From assembly GCA_030323885.1 (NCBI GenBank), contig CM059187.1, forward strand, positions 129,772,424 through 129,836,423: DNA of 64,000 nt. Direction: 5' to 3'. Below, piece by piece: positions 31,975-42,741 of this stretch (within the stretch, counting starts at the first letter, position 1; every line of letters starts with the position of its first letter). The notes beneath the pieces were generated by a model, which had not been told where the DNA came from, ran no database searches, and worked only from the letters and a program-made list of their open reading frames with translations. A program made the translations under genes and the position numbers. This DNA is from Branchipolynoe longqiensis. Its lineage: Eukaryota; Annelida; Polychaeta; Phyllodocida; Polynoidae.

Positions 31975-32730
31975 AGAGAAGAGGGGGGAGAATGTGAGTG
32001 AGCATGTGAAGGAGGAAGGGGGGTGGGGAGGAGAATGAGAGGGGAAGAGGAAGGGGAGGTGGGATAATGTTCAGAAGATGAATGGGAAGAGGAATGAGAT
32101 TGAGGTGGAAGAGAGGGAGGGTGGAGAGAAGGAAATGGTAAAGGAAGAGAAGTGGGAAATGAAAAGAAGAGAAGAAGGGATGTAGAGAAGAAGAGAATAG
32201 AAGAAGAGGAAAAGAGAAGAAGAGAAAAGGAGAAGAAGAGAAAAAGAGAAGAGAAGAAGAGGAGAAGAGCAGAAGAGCAGAAAAGCAGAAGAGTAGAAGA
32301 TAAGTTGGAGAAGGAATATTGGTGGAAGACGCGGAGGGGGGGGGGGGGAGGTTGAAGGAGTGACCTGGATTATATAAGGAACACAGCTGGTGTGCCCTGT
32401 CAGAGGCCCCGGGGGGGAGTGGGGGGAGGGTGTGTGGCTATGAGAGTGTGGGGTGATGGGGGGAGGGACTGAGGCGTTGGGCGAGTGGTCGGAGAAGTGG
32501 ATGGGGGGGTGGGGGGGAGGGTCACTGGGGCGATAAGGATCAGCGGGACGGTGATCCGTGAAAGCCGTTGGCGGGAACATTGATTATTAGCGCCCCGGCG
32601 CCGGCAAACCCGCTTTGAAGTGCCGACGGGCGGCTGGGAGGGGGGCGGGGTGGGGTGCGGTGGGGTGAGGGGGTGGTGGAGCGAGGGTGGGCAGTCTGTG
32701 GAAGCTTCTATGCGTCACGTGACCATTGTG
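31975..32730. repeat. Purine-rich tract followed by G-rich sequence
   Basis: 31975-32330 is GAAGAG/GGAAGA-rich and 32331-32700 is GGGG-rich. Apparent Lys/Glu- or Pro-rich ORFs are repeat translations. 32585-32640 is CpG-rich. Confidence 0.8.
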
Positions 32731-33400
32731 TAGTCCACATCGCGCCTGCGCATAGAACTAGTCTCATATGGCTTTGTTGCTGCTGTTGTTGTTGTTGTTG
32801 TTGTTGTTAGTGGTGGTTGTGATGTTGTTGGTGGTGGTGATGTTATACCAACAAATCAACTAGCGGTTTAAAAGAAACAATAAATGGTATAAAGAACGCC
32901 GTCCTTGCAATGGACTGTTTCAATATCCGCGACTGTTTTGATATCCGCCTGTGACGTAATTATGGGAGGATATGGGTTTATGTGGTTCGTTTGTGCATTA
33001 AACAATTTAGCGGAAGTAGGATTTACGCTTTAGTTTTTTCGGAGCCGACTTTAATCTCTGGTATATATTATATATATGTTGTGATATATATTATATACGT
33101 ATACTATTATATGTGTATATCATATTACTTATTAGTATATCAAGGTAATATATATGTATACTTTTTAATATATATAAGTTATATGTATGTGTATAATTGT
33201 TAATATATAATATAATGTGTATAATTTATAATATATGTATAAATGATAATAATATAATATATTATATTTTTTGCCTCGGGTGATTTGTCGACGTTTATGA
33301 TGGAAACCTATGATGCAATTGATGAGGATAGTGGTGATGATGAGTAAGCTTATGGTGGAAATTGTGTGTTCTTTGATTCTGCAAGATTTCCATAAGATTA
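32731..33400. other. Non-coding, AT-rich
   Basis: An NRF1-like GCGCCTGCGCAT lies at about 32742-32753. (TTG)n occurs at 32780-32810 and TATA-rich sequence at 33060-33275. No gene is seen. Confidence 0.5.
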
Positions 33401-33660
33401 GTTTTTGACAATGGACTTACATGGTTTTGCAAACAAACCGAAAGTGGACTTACTTGGTTTTGCAGAAAAATCAATAAAAGTTGATTAATTAATGAGTTTT
33501 GGAATAAAGGTTCATTTATCACTTTCATAGTATTTTGTTCATTGCCCATAACCCTATAATACAAAGAAAAGTGGAATTACTGAGAATTATATTTATGGGC
33601 ATATACAAATCTTGATTTTAAAACAAAAGAGGTCGGGTGGACTTACTTGGTTTTGCGCCT
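33401..33660. repeat. Three copies of GTGGACTTACTTGGTTTTGC
   Basis: This 20-base word, or a two-substitution variant, occurs at about 33412, 33443 and 33635 in the same orientation, in otherwise unrelated sequence. Confidence 0.7.
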
Positions 33661-34290
33661 GAACTCCTCATATATATAATATATAATTAGATCTATTATA
33701 TATTATATATGCACCTATTTCTTTGGGTTGGTGTTGGTATGGATTTTCGTATAAAACAAATAATTATCCGGGGAACAAAACACGTATCTAGATCGTTCCA
33801 ATGCTTTCATGTAGTATGCTATCTAGAAATAAAATTCAAATCTATTTTTTTTCCATTTTCAAAATCCAGCATGCTTCATACCTAACCACTAAGAACTACT
33901 GATAATAGTTAATACACCAGTGTGTGTTAGGTGGTTTTGAAGTAGCACTACTGATTATGGTATTGCCACATAATATCAGTGCAAGTTACCCTAGTTACTA
34001 ATTCGGCAAGGTGCCTAGGGAAGGGTCCATCCAAAATGACTCTAGATACTAGTAGAAGCCTCACCCGCTAGCAGATTGGGTCTGAGGGGCCAACCACTAG
34101 GTGGCTCTGTCTGCATTCCCACCACCAGATGGTGTGCTAATCGAGCGTCCTCACCGTCCTCTTAAAATGCAAACGAGGCATTAGTGCTCGCCACGCGCGT
34201 CCCCTGGTGTTTCCTGCCGGTATTAAATTAGTTGGCGCGCCTTAAATTCACCCTGCCTTTCCACTAACTGCCGTGTGCGCGCGTGTGTTT
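33661..34290. other. Non-coding; paired CTCF-like motifs near 34100
   Basis: CCACTAGGTGGC (about 34096-34107) and CCACCAGATGGTG (about 34121-34133) resemble CTCF core sites. No gene or transposon end is recognised in the rest. Confidence 0.4.
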
Positions 34291-34840
34291 GCGTGTGCGT
34301 GTGGGTGGGTGGGTGTGGGTGGGGTATGTGGGGTGTATGTGGGTTGTGGGAAGGTGGTGAGTTGGGAAGGGGGTGAGGTGGGAAGGGGATGAGGTAGGAG
34401 GAAGGGGGTGGGTGGGTGGGAATGGGGAGTGGTGGGGAAGGGGGATGGGTGGGAAGGGGAGGGTGGGAGGGGGGGGTGAGAAGGGGTGGCGGGTGGCAAG
34501 TGGGTGAGTGGCAAGAGGGTGGGTGGGAAGGGTGTGGCTGGGAACAGGGAGGGGTGAGAAGGGGGAGGGGTGGGAGGGTGGGCATGACTGTCTGTGAGGT
34601 GGAAATATGGTCCTGCGTCGAGGGTGGGAGGGGGATGTATGTAGGTGGTAAGGTGGTGAGGGGGATGTGATGTCTGTGGGGTAGGAAGGTTGTGAAGTGG
34701 GACGGTGGTGAGGTTTGCAGAGAGTGAGGTGGGATGGGGAGGTGGAGGAGTTGGAGAATGGTAATATGGGAATGATTGTTTGTGTGAGGTGCGAATATGG
34801 TGAGTTGTGAAGGTGGTGAGGTGAAGATATAGTGAGGTGA
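34291..34840. repeat. G-rich (GGTGGGAAGGGG)-type simple repeat
   Basis: GTGGG, AAGGGG and GAGGTGG words dominate. The long Pro/His-rich minus-strand ORFs are translations of this tract. Confidence 0.85.
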
Positions 34841-35664
34841 ATGGGTGGTATAATAACTACGGCAAACAACCCCGTGCCTGTGACGAGACCGAGGAGGGGG
34901 GGGGGGATGTGTGAGAGGGCGGGGGTGGACATGAACACAGTTACTACAACCGCAACACTCCTCCATAAAAACAAGGCCAGATGGCACGAGTTAATACCTG
35001 GTTATAGCCCACCAACGGCCTCCCATTCCTGCCCGGGGGCGCCCCATACCTCCCCGCTTCCCCCGCCTACCTCCCCCCTTCCCCGCCTCGCCCCGACCAA
35101 TTCCCGCCAGGCGCAGCCGGTCTCCCAATCAGGGCTCCGGGATGAGCGGTCATTCAGTCAGTCAGTGTGTCAAGGTCAAGGACGATCACGCAGCAAAGTC
35201 TCGCCCTCGTGAGATTTGGTGAGAATTGTATGCACAACGCACAAGCTTTTGTCGTGTGGACTGTGAATTGTGTTAGATTTATTTACAACACATACATTGA
35301 AAAAAACGGGAACAATTTTCTATGTCATATAAGATGGTCTATCAATTATTCATTGTTTTCAGTAGTAGTCCGATTTCCTAGATACTATTTTGGATATATT
35401 TATGTTTCAATATTTTGGCTATTTTAACAATCGACAGTGCTAACTTAGCTAGGGAAAGTGAATATTAAACTATATCCCAACGATTTGAAATGTCATCTAG
35501 CTCCATCTTAATCCGTAATAAGGGTGTCTTGTGCGCTGAACAGTCTACCCCCCACTAGCTTCCACACAACACCCACAAAATATCAACAACAATATAACAA
35601 ATAACAACAAACCTACGAAAAAGCCCTTTAAAACAATAGGGAAACAATGTAAGGTCAGCTGCTA
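34841..35664. other. Non-coding; C-rich then AT-rich
   Basis: 34990-35130 is C-rich with CpGs. A donor-like CGTGAGATTTG/GTGAGA occurs at about 35207-35223 without a convincing exon. 35225-35660 shows nothing. Confidence 0.45.
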
Positions 35665-36325
35665 AGTATTTCCCATTTCCCCCTTCCCCTTTCCCCTTTC
35701 CCCTTTCCCCCTACCCCTCTTCCGCGTCCCTTCTCCCCTCTCCACCTCCACTCTCCCCTCTCCCTTCTCCCCTATCCCTTCTCCCCTCTCCCCTCTCCCC
35801 TATCCACTCCTGTCCGCTTTTCTCTCCCCTGTCTCCTCTCCACACTCCATACTCCCCTCTCCCCAACACCCTCTTCCTTCTCCTTTCCCCTCTTCCGTCC
35901 TTCATTCCCCTCCTTTATTCCCTCTCTTTCCTGCGGCTTCCTTCCCCCCTCTTCCCTCCCATCCCCATTCCCCATATCTTCTTTCCCCTCCCTCTGTCCC
36001 CCCTCATCTCTCTCTTCCTGAGTCTTTGTCTCTTTCCCCCGCTGCCCTCTTCTTTCCTGTCCCTTTCCTTATCCGCTCTCCCCTCCCTTTCCCACATCCG
36101 CTCTCCCCTGGCTCTTCTCATATCCCTCTCTCCTTCCTCAGCCCTCTCCCCTACCCCCACCTCCTCTCTCCCCTTCCGCCTCATCTACCCCTCTCCTTCC
36201 TCATCCCTCTCCCCTCCCACCCCCCCTCTCCCCTTCCGCCTCATCATCCCCTCTCCTACCCCTCTCCTCCCTCCCCTCCCCACCCCCTCCCCCCCCCCCC
36301 TCCCCCTCCCCCCTCCCCGTATCGC
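35665..36325. repeat. Polypyrimidine (CCCTCTC/CCCTTTC) tract
   Basis: About 660 bases with very few purines on the plus strand; triplex-prone. All ORFs are repeat translations. Confidence 0.92.
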
Positions 36326-36914
36326 CCTGTGTAGGAGGAGAACAGCCCGAGGAGGGTTATTGCCGAGTGCCCGCGCTCTGTGTAATTCTGACTAATGCCT
36401 AGTCGTGTGTTGCGGCATGTATAATGCAAGGCTCACTGCAGTGCTTTTCCACCAAATGCCTCATTATCCTTCTCCCACCAAGCAGCCCCCCCCCCCCCCA
36501 CCCATCCACCCAACCACCCACCCACCCACACCTGCGCAGTCAGATCCACTCCTCGCTCACCCTCTCGTCCCGCCAGGAAAGCACAATTACCTCCCATATT
36601 AGGGTCACATGCTTATTATTAGTATAGGCATACAGGGAATTAGCCATAGACATCTTATCGAGGGACCTCTGTTGAAAATAACTAAAACCCACATTCTTTT
36701 CTTAACCTAAACCGAAGCTGTATCCTGACCTATTTCTCAGACTATCAACAGTGAAATATTTATGCTAAATTATTGAGCATCTATCTCAACATAATCAAAC
36801 AGATATATCAATATTTATGCTGGTTGGATCTAAAGATAAGAAATGTTTGTCAATACTTATAACGAGAACCTAGATAACACTTACACTTACACTTATCCTC
36901 TTCTGCCTAAGAAA
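36326..36914. other. Non-coding spacer
   Basis: Poly-C and (CCCA)n lie at 36487-36530. No other feature is recognised. Confidence 0.5.
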
Positions 36915-37169
36915 TTAGGCATCAATGGCTGTTAGCAGGTTTGGCATGTCTAAGTGGGACCTAGTGAAATTATAGTTTTCGTGGGGCGAGCGCTGACTGT
37001 AGCGGTAATTTACCCAGTGCTTATGGAGGCATCCTTTGACAGAGTTTAAGTTTGGGGCGTTGACTACATCAGCTGGTAGTCTGTTCCAAGTGTTCCCGGC
37101 TCTTTCAGTGAGGAAGTTTTGATGAACTCGCTTGTTAGTCCTGGGTTTGACAATCTTCTTATTGTGGCC
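36915..37169 (-). pseudogene. C-terminal end of a LINE reverse transcriptase
   Basis: An open minus-strand frame of 84 codons ends in TAA at 36915. It contains HNKKIVKPRTNKRVHQNFLT, RAGNTWNRLPADVVNAPNLN and SVKGCLHKHW, the FF.RV.N.WN.LP..V..A.....FK..LD.HW signature of CR1/jockey-like LINEs. Everything upstream is missing, so it is a 5'-truncated insertion. It is a different element from 25076 and 44586. Confidence 0.8.
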
Positions 37170-37209
37170 TATTATTATTTATTGTTCTCACAAATCCTTG
37201 CTACCCTCA

Positions 37210-37523
37210 CCCGATGGCCGAATGAATTGAGCGTCCGTCTCCCGTTTTGGTAGATCATGGGATTCGAACGCTGGTTGAATCAAAACAAGTGTCTTAAAAA
37301 TGTATGCTTGTCGCTTCCGAGCCAGGTGCTCAGCATTATTAGGATATGGCAAGGACTGGTTGGCCCAGCGTCAGGATAATGTACAGAGTGGGATATCAGG
37401 TCTGGTGATCCCATGTGGCAGCACTATAAAATCGCCATGAGTGTGCACTGTCACAAGTTGGTACCCATCCTGATATGAGTTCAGATATTGCCATGACGTA
37501 AAACTCCAACAACCAAACCAAAC
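37210..37523 (+). repeat. tRNA-derived SINE, family 1, long-arm head
   Basis: The head CCGATGGCCGAATGAATTGA has GGGATTCGAACGC as B box, followed by the complete body and the tail GATATTGCCATGACGTAAAA. Confidence 0.88.
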
Positions 37524-37647
37524 TCTTCCGGCTCGTCCTCTTCAGGTCTGTATTCCAAAAACAACAGCGACTGTATGTGTCAACTGAATTGCGCTGCATG
37601 CACTGAAGTGCTGGACTAACTAACAGCAGTTCTCAGTTTGATGTATT

Positions 37648-37884
37648 TTCTTTTGGTACATTAGTTGATTAAGCAGGGGAAGTTTCAATCGTGGACAATT
37701 GGTCTTCCTCATTCCACTGCTCCTTGCCCTATCCTAATAATGATGTGTGCCAGACTAGGTCATGACAAGTATAAACTTTTAATTCATCGGTTTGACTCAA
37801 CCATGGATCGAACCCATGGATTCACACGAATCACATGTTCTACCAAAACAGGAGACGGATGTTCAACTCATTCGGCCATCGCCT
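37648..37884 (-). repeat. Chimeric SINE: family 1 head joined to family 2 tail (copy 1)
   Basis: Read on the minus strand, a family 1 long-arm head and first body half end at GGATAGGGCAAGG, then switch to AGCAGTGGAATGAGGAAGAC and a family 2 3' end (TTCCCCTGCTTAATCAACTA). The same junction occurs at 40219-40411. Confidence 0.85.
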
Positions 37885-38490
37885 GTAGCTTCCCACCGAA
37901 CTTCTGTATTATCGTATACCATACCTTTAACGTGTAACACTGTAGCTCAATGTGTACAACAGTACGCACTGTAGCTCAACGTGTACAACAGTACGCATGT
38001 TTTGCAGTGAGCGAATGGGCAAAAGGCCCAACAATAGGATGACTACTACAAAGCTGGTGCACTGTGCTTTTTAAGTGTCTATTCTGTGCAGTTTGGGGCG
38101 GGTGGTTCCACAAGAATGTCCTGGAAACATGAAACCTCATGAGCCGTTCATGTCCACATGCAATACAGTTAGTTCCCTTATAAGGGCTGGATGGCTGAGT
38201 GGGATGTTGGTGGGGAAGGGGGCGCGTGAGCCGACCAATCACAGGAAACTTTCAGATTTTGTACTGGTTTGCTATTGGCAACACAAGACAACTAAGTGGA
38301 ACTGATGGATTCTTCACTAGATTGATTGATTGATTGGTGGTTGCTTTTTTACGCTGTGTCAGCAGCATAGGCCATATTCACGGTGAGAACTGTTTGGTTT
38401 TTATTCAGACCATCCCTTTTACATGTAAAAGCATACAATCAATTATGTGTCAATAGAAAGCTCACAATTATATATTTGTAGCTAAGGCAT
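37885..38490. other. Non-coding; 30-bp tandem duplication
   Basis: ACTGTAGCTCAA(T/C)GTGTACAACAGTACGC occurs twice in tandem at 37939-37998. No other feature is named. Confidence 0.6.
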
Positions 38491-38800
38491 TCTCTGTGGC
38501 GGAGTGGTTAGAGTGTCTGACTTTTTTCTAGGTCAGACTTCTAATCTGAGGGTTGGCAGTTCGATTCCCCGTGCCCCCAGCTCTGCCAATTTGGATTTCC
38601 ACCACTGTGTATAACTTACAGCGTCATCAAAGGCCGGTTGCTCTCATACCATGACTATGTGGTGTGGGAGGTTAAAAATCCCTTGGGTCAGTAAAAGTGT
38701 AGGCTCGGGCTTTCTATCGACCAGCAGTGGAATGAGGAACACTAGTCATCTATGACTGACATTTCCCCTGCTTAAACAACTAATGGACCAAAAAAAAAAG
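38491..38800 (+). repeat. tRNA-derived SINE, family 2
   Basis: The head has a perfect A box TGGCGGAGTGG at 38497-38507 and a B box AGTTCGATTCC at 38559-38569, separated by a long arm as in tRNA-Leu/Ser. The body contains CCACCACTGTGTATAACTTA and GGTTAAAAATCCCTTGGGTC. The tail is CAGCAGTGGAATGAGGAACA through CCCCTGCTTAAACAACTAAT and an A-rich end. The sequence is not a functional tRNA. Confidence 0.85.
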
Positions 38801-39054
38801 AAAAAAAAGAGGGACATAAAATTCCAGACAAAAAATCAAAGGTTTTATTACTAATTGATAGAATTTATTTAGTCAACTATATGAGGTGATACAGACCAGC
38901 TGCCCTAAAAAAGGCTAACATGTTTTCTTGTTTTACTTTAGTAAAAAGGTCATGCACACTGTCTGCTATGAGTGTTATATATTGGGTGTAAAATTGAAAT
39001 GTCTTCTATAAGTCTGGTTCATTATTATTACTTATTGAATTAATACCATCCTTA
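38801..39054. other. Spacer, no feature seen
   Basis: AT-rich, without coding or repeat signal. Confidence 0.5.
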
Positions 39055-39290
39055 ATGTTATTACTGTTTATTAATGTTATGAATGTCACTGATATTATTA
39101 TTAATATTGTTAATGTTGTTATTGTTGTTATTGTTGTTAATGTTGTTAATGTTGTTAATATTGTTAATATTGTTAATGTCATCAATGTGAGTATTGTTAT
39201 TAATGTTATCAATAACATCAATGTTACCAATATTTTCAATGTCATCAATATGATCAAAATCATGAATATTATCAACATTATCAATATTAT
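39055..39290. repeat. AATGTTGTT-type minisatellite
   Basis: Degenerate 9-base (AATGTTGTT/AATATTGTT/AATGTCATC) repeats. Asn/Ile- and Leu/Thr-rich ORFs on both strands arise from it. Confidence 0.88.
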
Positions 39291-39471
39291 ATAAAATTGG
39301 AAAAAACCATAAATCGTCGCACTGATAGTGTTCAATCATTCAAGGGTTATGTAAAGCTCTGATAGCTCAGAGTATATTCTCTGTGTTATTAGTCTTCAGC
39401 ATATGCCTGAATGACAGTCCAACAGTTGTGCAGTGAATACTTAATTTCATATGCAAGCATCATAACCTGAC

Positions 39472-39803
39472 ATTGGACGTGGTGGCAGAATCAGTAGAGC
39501 ACAGGCCTCTCATGCGGAAGGTTGGGAGTTCAATTCCCAGTCGAGTCAAACCAACGACGTACAAAGTTGATACTTGTCGCTACCTAGTCAGGTGCTTGGC
39601 ATTATTAGGATAGGGCAAGGACTGGCTGGCTCGGTGTCAGGATAATGTGACTGAGTGGGATATCAAGTCAAAATGCTGGTGGCCTGGTCTCCCAGTGGGG
39701 CAGCACTATAAAGTCGTCATGAGTGTGCACTCTCACAAGTCGGTACCCATCTTGATATGACCTTAGATGTTGCCAGGATATAAAGCTCCAACAATCAACC
39801 AAC
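39472..39803 (+). repeat. tRNA-derived SINE, family 1, 11-bp target-site duplication, next to a kinase exon
   Basis: CATAACCTGAC occurs at 39461-39471 and 39804-39814. All family blocks are present (A-box-like GTGGCAGAATCAG, B box GGGAGTTCAATTCCC). It ends only 67 bases before the kinase exon, inside the intron. Confidence 0.94.
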
Positions 39804-39881
39804 CATAACCTGACTACCATCTAACTCTGAGCACACTTCTTCCCACCATTGCTGACACTACGTCTTCCATTGTTCTTACAG

Positions 39882-40027
39882 AGGAATAATCACGTACGCA
39901 ATGATTATCGGGAGGCTACCTTTCCGGACGCCTTTTCGAGACGAGTATCAACGACAACAACTCCTGCTGATGATCCAAAAAGGCTTGTCCGGCTACCATG
40001 ATCGAGAGATGCAGTGCCTATCTACAG
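39882..40027 (+). CDS. Ser/Thr protein kinase, exon encoding kinase subdomains IX-X (HUNK-like)
   Basis: It phosphorylates Ser/Thr residues by family; the substrate is unknown. The exon follows TTGTTCTTACAG and ends at a GTAAGA donor. It enters in phase 2 and leaves in phase 1. It reads GIITYAMIIGRLPF, the helix F/G region after the DxWS motif (typically D-x-W-S-x-G-V-x-x-Y-x-M-L-x-G-x-L-P-F), then RTPFRDEYQRQQLLLMIQKG and REMQCLST. The spacing from LPF to the end is long compared with AMPK kinases. From memory the best fit is HUNK or a close CAMK/AMPK-related kinase. Upstream exons with the ATP site and HRD/DFG motifs are not found in the window. Confidence 0.85.
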
Positions 40028-40218
40028 GTAAGACTGTAGTCAAATGTATGCGTTCCACACAAACACTTTCAGTGTCGTGCATGATATGATTTCCATTGTA
40101 GTCACAAAATCAATCATGCAACCCCTCATGTTGTTTCATTTCCGGTTTGCAAATTGCTACAGGCACCAATGGATATATGCATACGATATAATTGATCATG
40201 CTTATGGAACACCAGCTG

Positions 40219-40411
40219 GGATGACCGAATGGGTTCAGTGGCCACTTTCCATTCAGGGTGTTGTCAAATTAAGATGCCAACTTAGAATCATGGTTGAGTC
40301 AAATGAATGGGGTATAAATTTATACTTCCCTAGCTTGGCCATTGACAATAGTAGGATTGGGCAAGGAGCAGTGGAATGAGGAAGATCAGTTGGCTGCGAT
40401 TGAAATTTGTT
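40219..40411 (+). repeat. Chimeric SINE (copy 2)
   Basis: A diverged family 1 head (ATGACCGAATGGGTTCAG, CATGGTTGAGTCAAA) and body lead to GGATTGGGCAAGG, then AGCAGTGGAATGAGGAAGAT and ...GATTGAAATTTG. The junction and the following 35 bases match the copy at 37648-37884. It is truncated before the family 2 tail by the minisatellite. Confidence 0.8.
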
Positions 40412-40858
40412 CCATTATTGCTCTGCTATGCCTGTTCCATTATTGCTCTGCTATGTCTGTTCCGTTATTACAGTGCTGTTCCTGTTCCATAATTTCACTG
40501 TTATGTCTGTTCCATTATTTTACTCTTTTGCCTGTTCCGTTATTTACTGTTCTGCCTTTTCCATTATTACCCTGTTATGTATGTTCTGTTATTTCACCGC
40601 TGTGCCTGTTCCATTATTACCCTGCTATGTCTGTTCAATTAATACCCTGCTGTCTGTTCCATAATTATATTTCTATGTCTGTTCCGTTATTGCACTGCTC
40701 TGCCTGTTCCATAATTACATTGCAATGCCTGTTCCGTTATTCCACAGATGTGCCAGTTCCATTATTACACCGTTGTGCCTGTTCCATTATTACCCTTCTA
40801 TGTCTGTTCCATTATTACACTGCTGTTCCTATTCCCTTATGAGGCTGCTGCGCCTGTT
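40412..40858. repeat. 25-bp minisatellite, about eighteen units
   Basis: The unit is of the type CTGTTCCATTATTACACTGC plus TATGC. Starts at 40431, 40456 and 40481 give the 25-base period. Because 25 is not a multiple of 3, a stop-free stretch reads the same peptide in rotating frames; it is not a gene. Confidence 0.92.
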
Positions 40859-41690
40859 CAATTACTGGTAGCTGGCTCTGGGAAGCGGGTGGGGAGGGGC
40901 GTGTGTTGGGGATGGGCGTGTGTGGGAAGGGATGTGTGTGGGGGAGGGACGTGTGTGGGAGAGGGGCGTGTGTTGGGGAGGGGCGTGTGTGGGGGAGGGA
41001 CGTGTGTGGGGGAGGGATGTGTGTGGGGGAGAGGCGTGTGGGGGGAGGAGCGTGTGTGGGGAGGGGCGTGTGTGGGGGAGGGACGTGTGTGTGGAAAGCG
41101 CATGTGTGGGAGAGGGGCATGTGTGGGGGAGAGGCGTGTGTAGGGGAGGGGCGTGTGTGGGGGAGAGGCGTGTGTAGGGGAGGGGCGTGTGTGGGGGAAG
41201 GAGGTGTGGGGGGAGGAGCGTCTGTGGGGAGGGGCGTGTGTGGGGGAGGGGCGTGTGTGGGGGAGGGGCGTGTGTGGGGGATGGAGGTGTGTGGGGGAGA
41301 CGCGTGTGTGGGAAGGGGCGTGTGTGGGGGAGGGACGTGTGTGGGGGAGGGGCGTGTGTGTGGAAAGCACGTGGGTGGGAGAGGGGCGTGTGTGGGGGAG
41401 GGGCGTGTGATGGGGAGGGGCGTGTGTGGGGGAAGGACATGTGGGGGGAGGAGCGTGTATGGGGAGGGGCGTGCGTGGGGGAGGGGCGTGTGTTGGAGAG
41501 GGACTTCTGTGGAGAGGGGCATGTGTGGGGGAGGGGCGTGTGTGGGGGAGGGACGTGTGTGGAGGATGGACGTGTGTTGGGGAGGCGAGTGTGTGGGGGA
41601 GGGGCATGTGTGGGGGAGGGACTTCTGCGGAGAGGGGCGTGTGTGGGGGAGGGGCGTGTGTGGGGGAGTGGGTGCGTAGGGAGTGGGCAG
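40859..41690. repeat. 18-bp GGGCGTGTGTGGGGGAGG minisatellite
   Basis: Forty or more imperfect units. As the period is a multiple of 3, long frames stay open on both strands (Pro/His/Thr-rich on the minus strand, Gly/Val/Cys-rich on the plus strand). They are artefacts of the repeat. Confidence 0.93.
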
Positions 41691-42027
41691 GTTGTAGCAG
41701 ACAATGCCGCTGCAGTTGACACAGATTAGAGAGACGCTGAGGATTTGCTTGCATGCACTCCTCCTCCACAGGGAGGATGCACAGTTTGACACGAGGTGAA
41801 GCATGAGTGTCCCCGAGCACCGGCACACGCCACGCTGTGTCCTCTCTGGCACCTGCACCTTGGGGCGGCGTGTGTGTGTGGTGTGTGTGGGTGTGTGAGT
41901 CCTGCAGGAACTGCTTATCTTCCCGTCACAGACGCTGGCTTTCCCGCTCACCGAAGCGCCGCACCTTTGCCGACGCCAGCGCCACTCTGCTTGCAGCGGC
42001 AGTTTGGCACAACTCTCACTACCGAAG
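41691..42027. other. Non-coding; splice-bounded open stretch noted
   Basis: From CTGCAG at 41715 to the GTGAAG after CACGAG at 41795 one frame is open (LTQIRETLRICLHALLLHRE...). It does not fit the phases of the kinase gene. 41875-41895 is (TG)n. Confidence 0.4.
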
Positions 42028-42480
42028 TGGTTGGTTGGTTGTCGTCCTAGAAACAGTTTTACGTCCTAGAAACATTTACGGTCATACCAGGACGGGGCTA
42101 CCGAACTGTGGAACCATGGTGGCATTTTCACTAATGGTTGATGTTTGTGTATTTGTTTGTTTGGGTTTTACGTCCTGGCAACATTCATGGTCATAGCAGG
42201 CCAGGTTCCAATCGACTTGTCGCAGTTGCCACTTATGGAGACTTTATAGTGCTGCCCTACTGAAAGACCTGGCGACTGGCACTATTACTTGATTTTTCAC
42301 CCAATCACATTATCCTGATAGCGAGTGAACCAGTCCTTGACTTATAATCCCAGTAATGCCCAATGTCAGGATAAGAATCATTTATGGAAGTCCCTGGTTT
42401 GACTCAGTTGGAGATCGAACCAACGACCTCCCGCACGGGAAACCACACGGTGCTCTTACCTATTCGGCCTTCCCGTCCGG
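42028..42480 (-). repeat. Two adjacent family 1 SINE pieces: tail fragment and near-complete copy
   Basis: 42028-42110 is a reverse tail (TACGTCCTAGAAACATTTAC, GGTCATACCAGGACGG). 42146-42480 is a second reverse copy running from GTTTTACGTCCTGGCAACAT to the head TTCGGCCTTCCCGTCCGG. The first may have received the second. Confidence 0.8.
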
Positions 42481-42741
42481 TCGTTAACGTATGAAGTGTA
42501 TATTGGTGTGCGCGAAAGTCAGGGATGGCGTCTTATTGCCTCCCTCCTCTGTATCCCGATTCGACTTAGGTCTGGTGAGAAATCAGCTTTCTTCACCATG
42601 AACTGATTCTGCATTTTCTTTAGAAATTGGCATGGCGTGATTCATTTGGTTGCTACGAATGAACTTCACATCGCTTAAATGAGCCCGACATCCTAAACCA
42701 AAATCGTATGTTCTGTATGTGACTTATCACTCATAGAGACC
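42481..42741. other. Spacer, no feature seen
   Basis: No coding frame or known repeat. Confidence 0.5.

Noticed and set aside
34223..34987. 254-aa and 236-aa Pro/His-rich ORFs
   Set aside because: Low-complexity translation of a G-rich tract.
38491..38575. tRNA-Leu/Ser-like gene
   Set aside because: Boxes A and B are present, but the fold is poor and it is joined to a SINE body and tail, so it is a SINE head.
40205..40260. GTPAG-like word after the kinase exon, suggesting an activation loop
   Set aside because: The activation loop must precede subdomain IX; the word lies downstream and inside a SINE head.
40342..40842. 166-aa Cys/Val/Pro-rich ORF
   Set aside because: Product of the 25-bp minisatellite; the peptide repeats only because the DNA does.
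41715..41794. Splice-bounded open stretch LTQIRETLRICLHALLLH
   Set aside because: Phases are incompatible with the kinase exons, which already join perfectly without it; no independent support.
40815..41951. 378-aa Pro/His/Thr-rich minus-strand ORF and several overlapping frames
   Set aside because: They are translations of the 18-bp minisatellite, whose period keeps all frames open.
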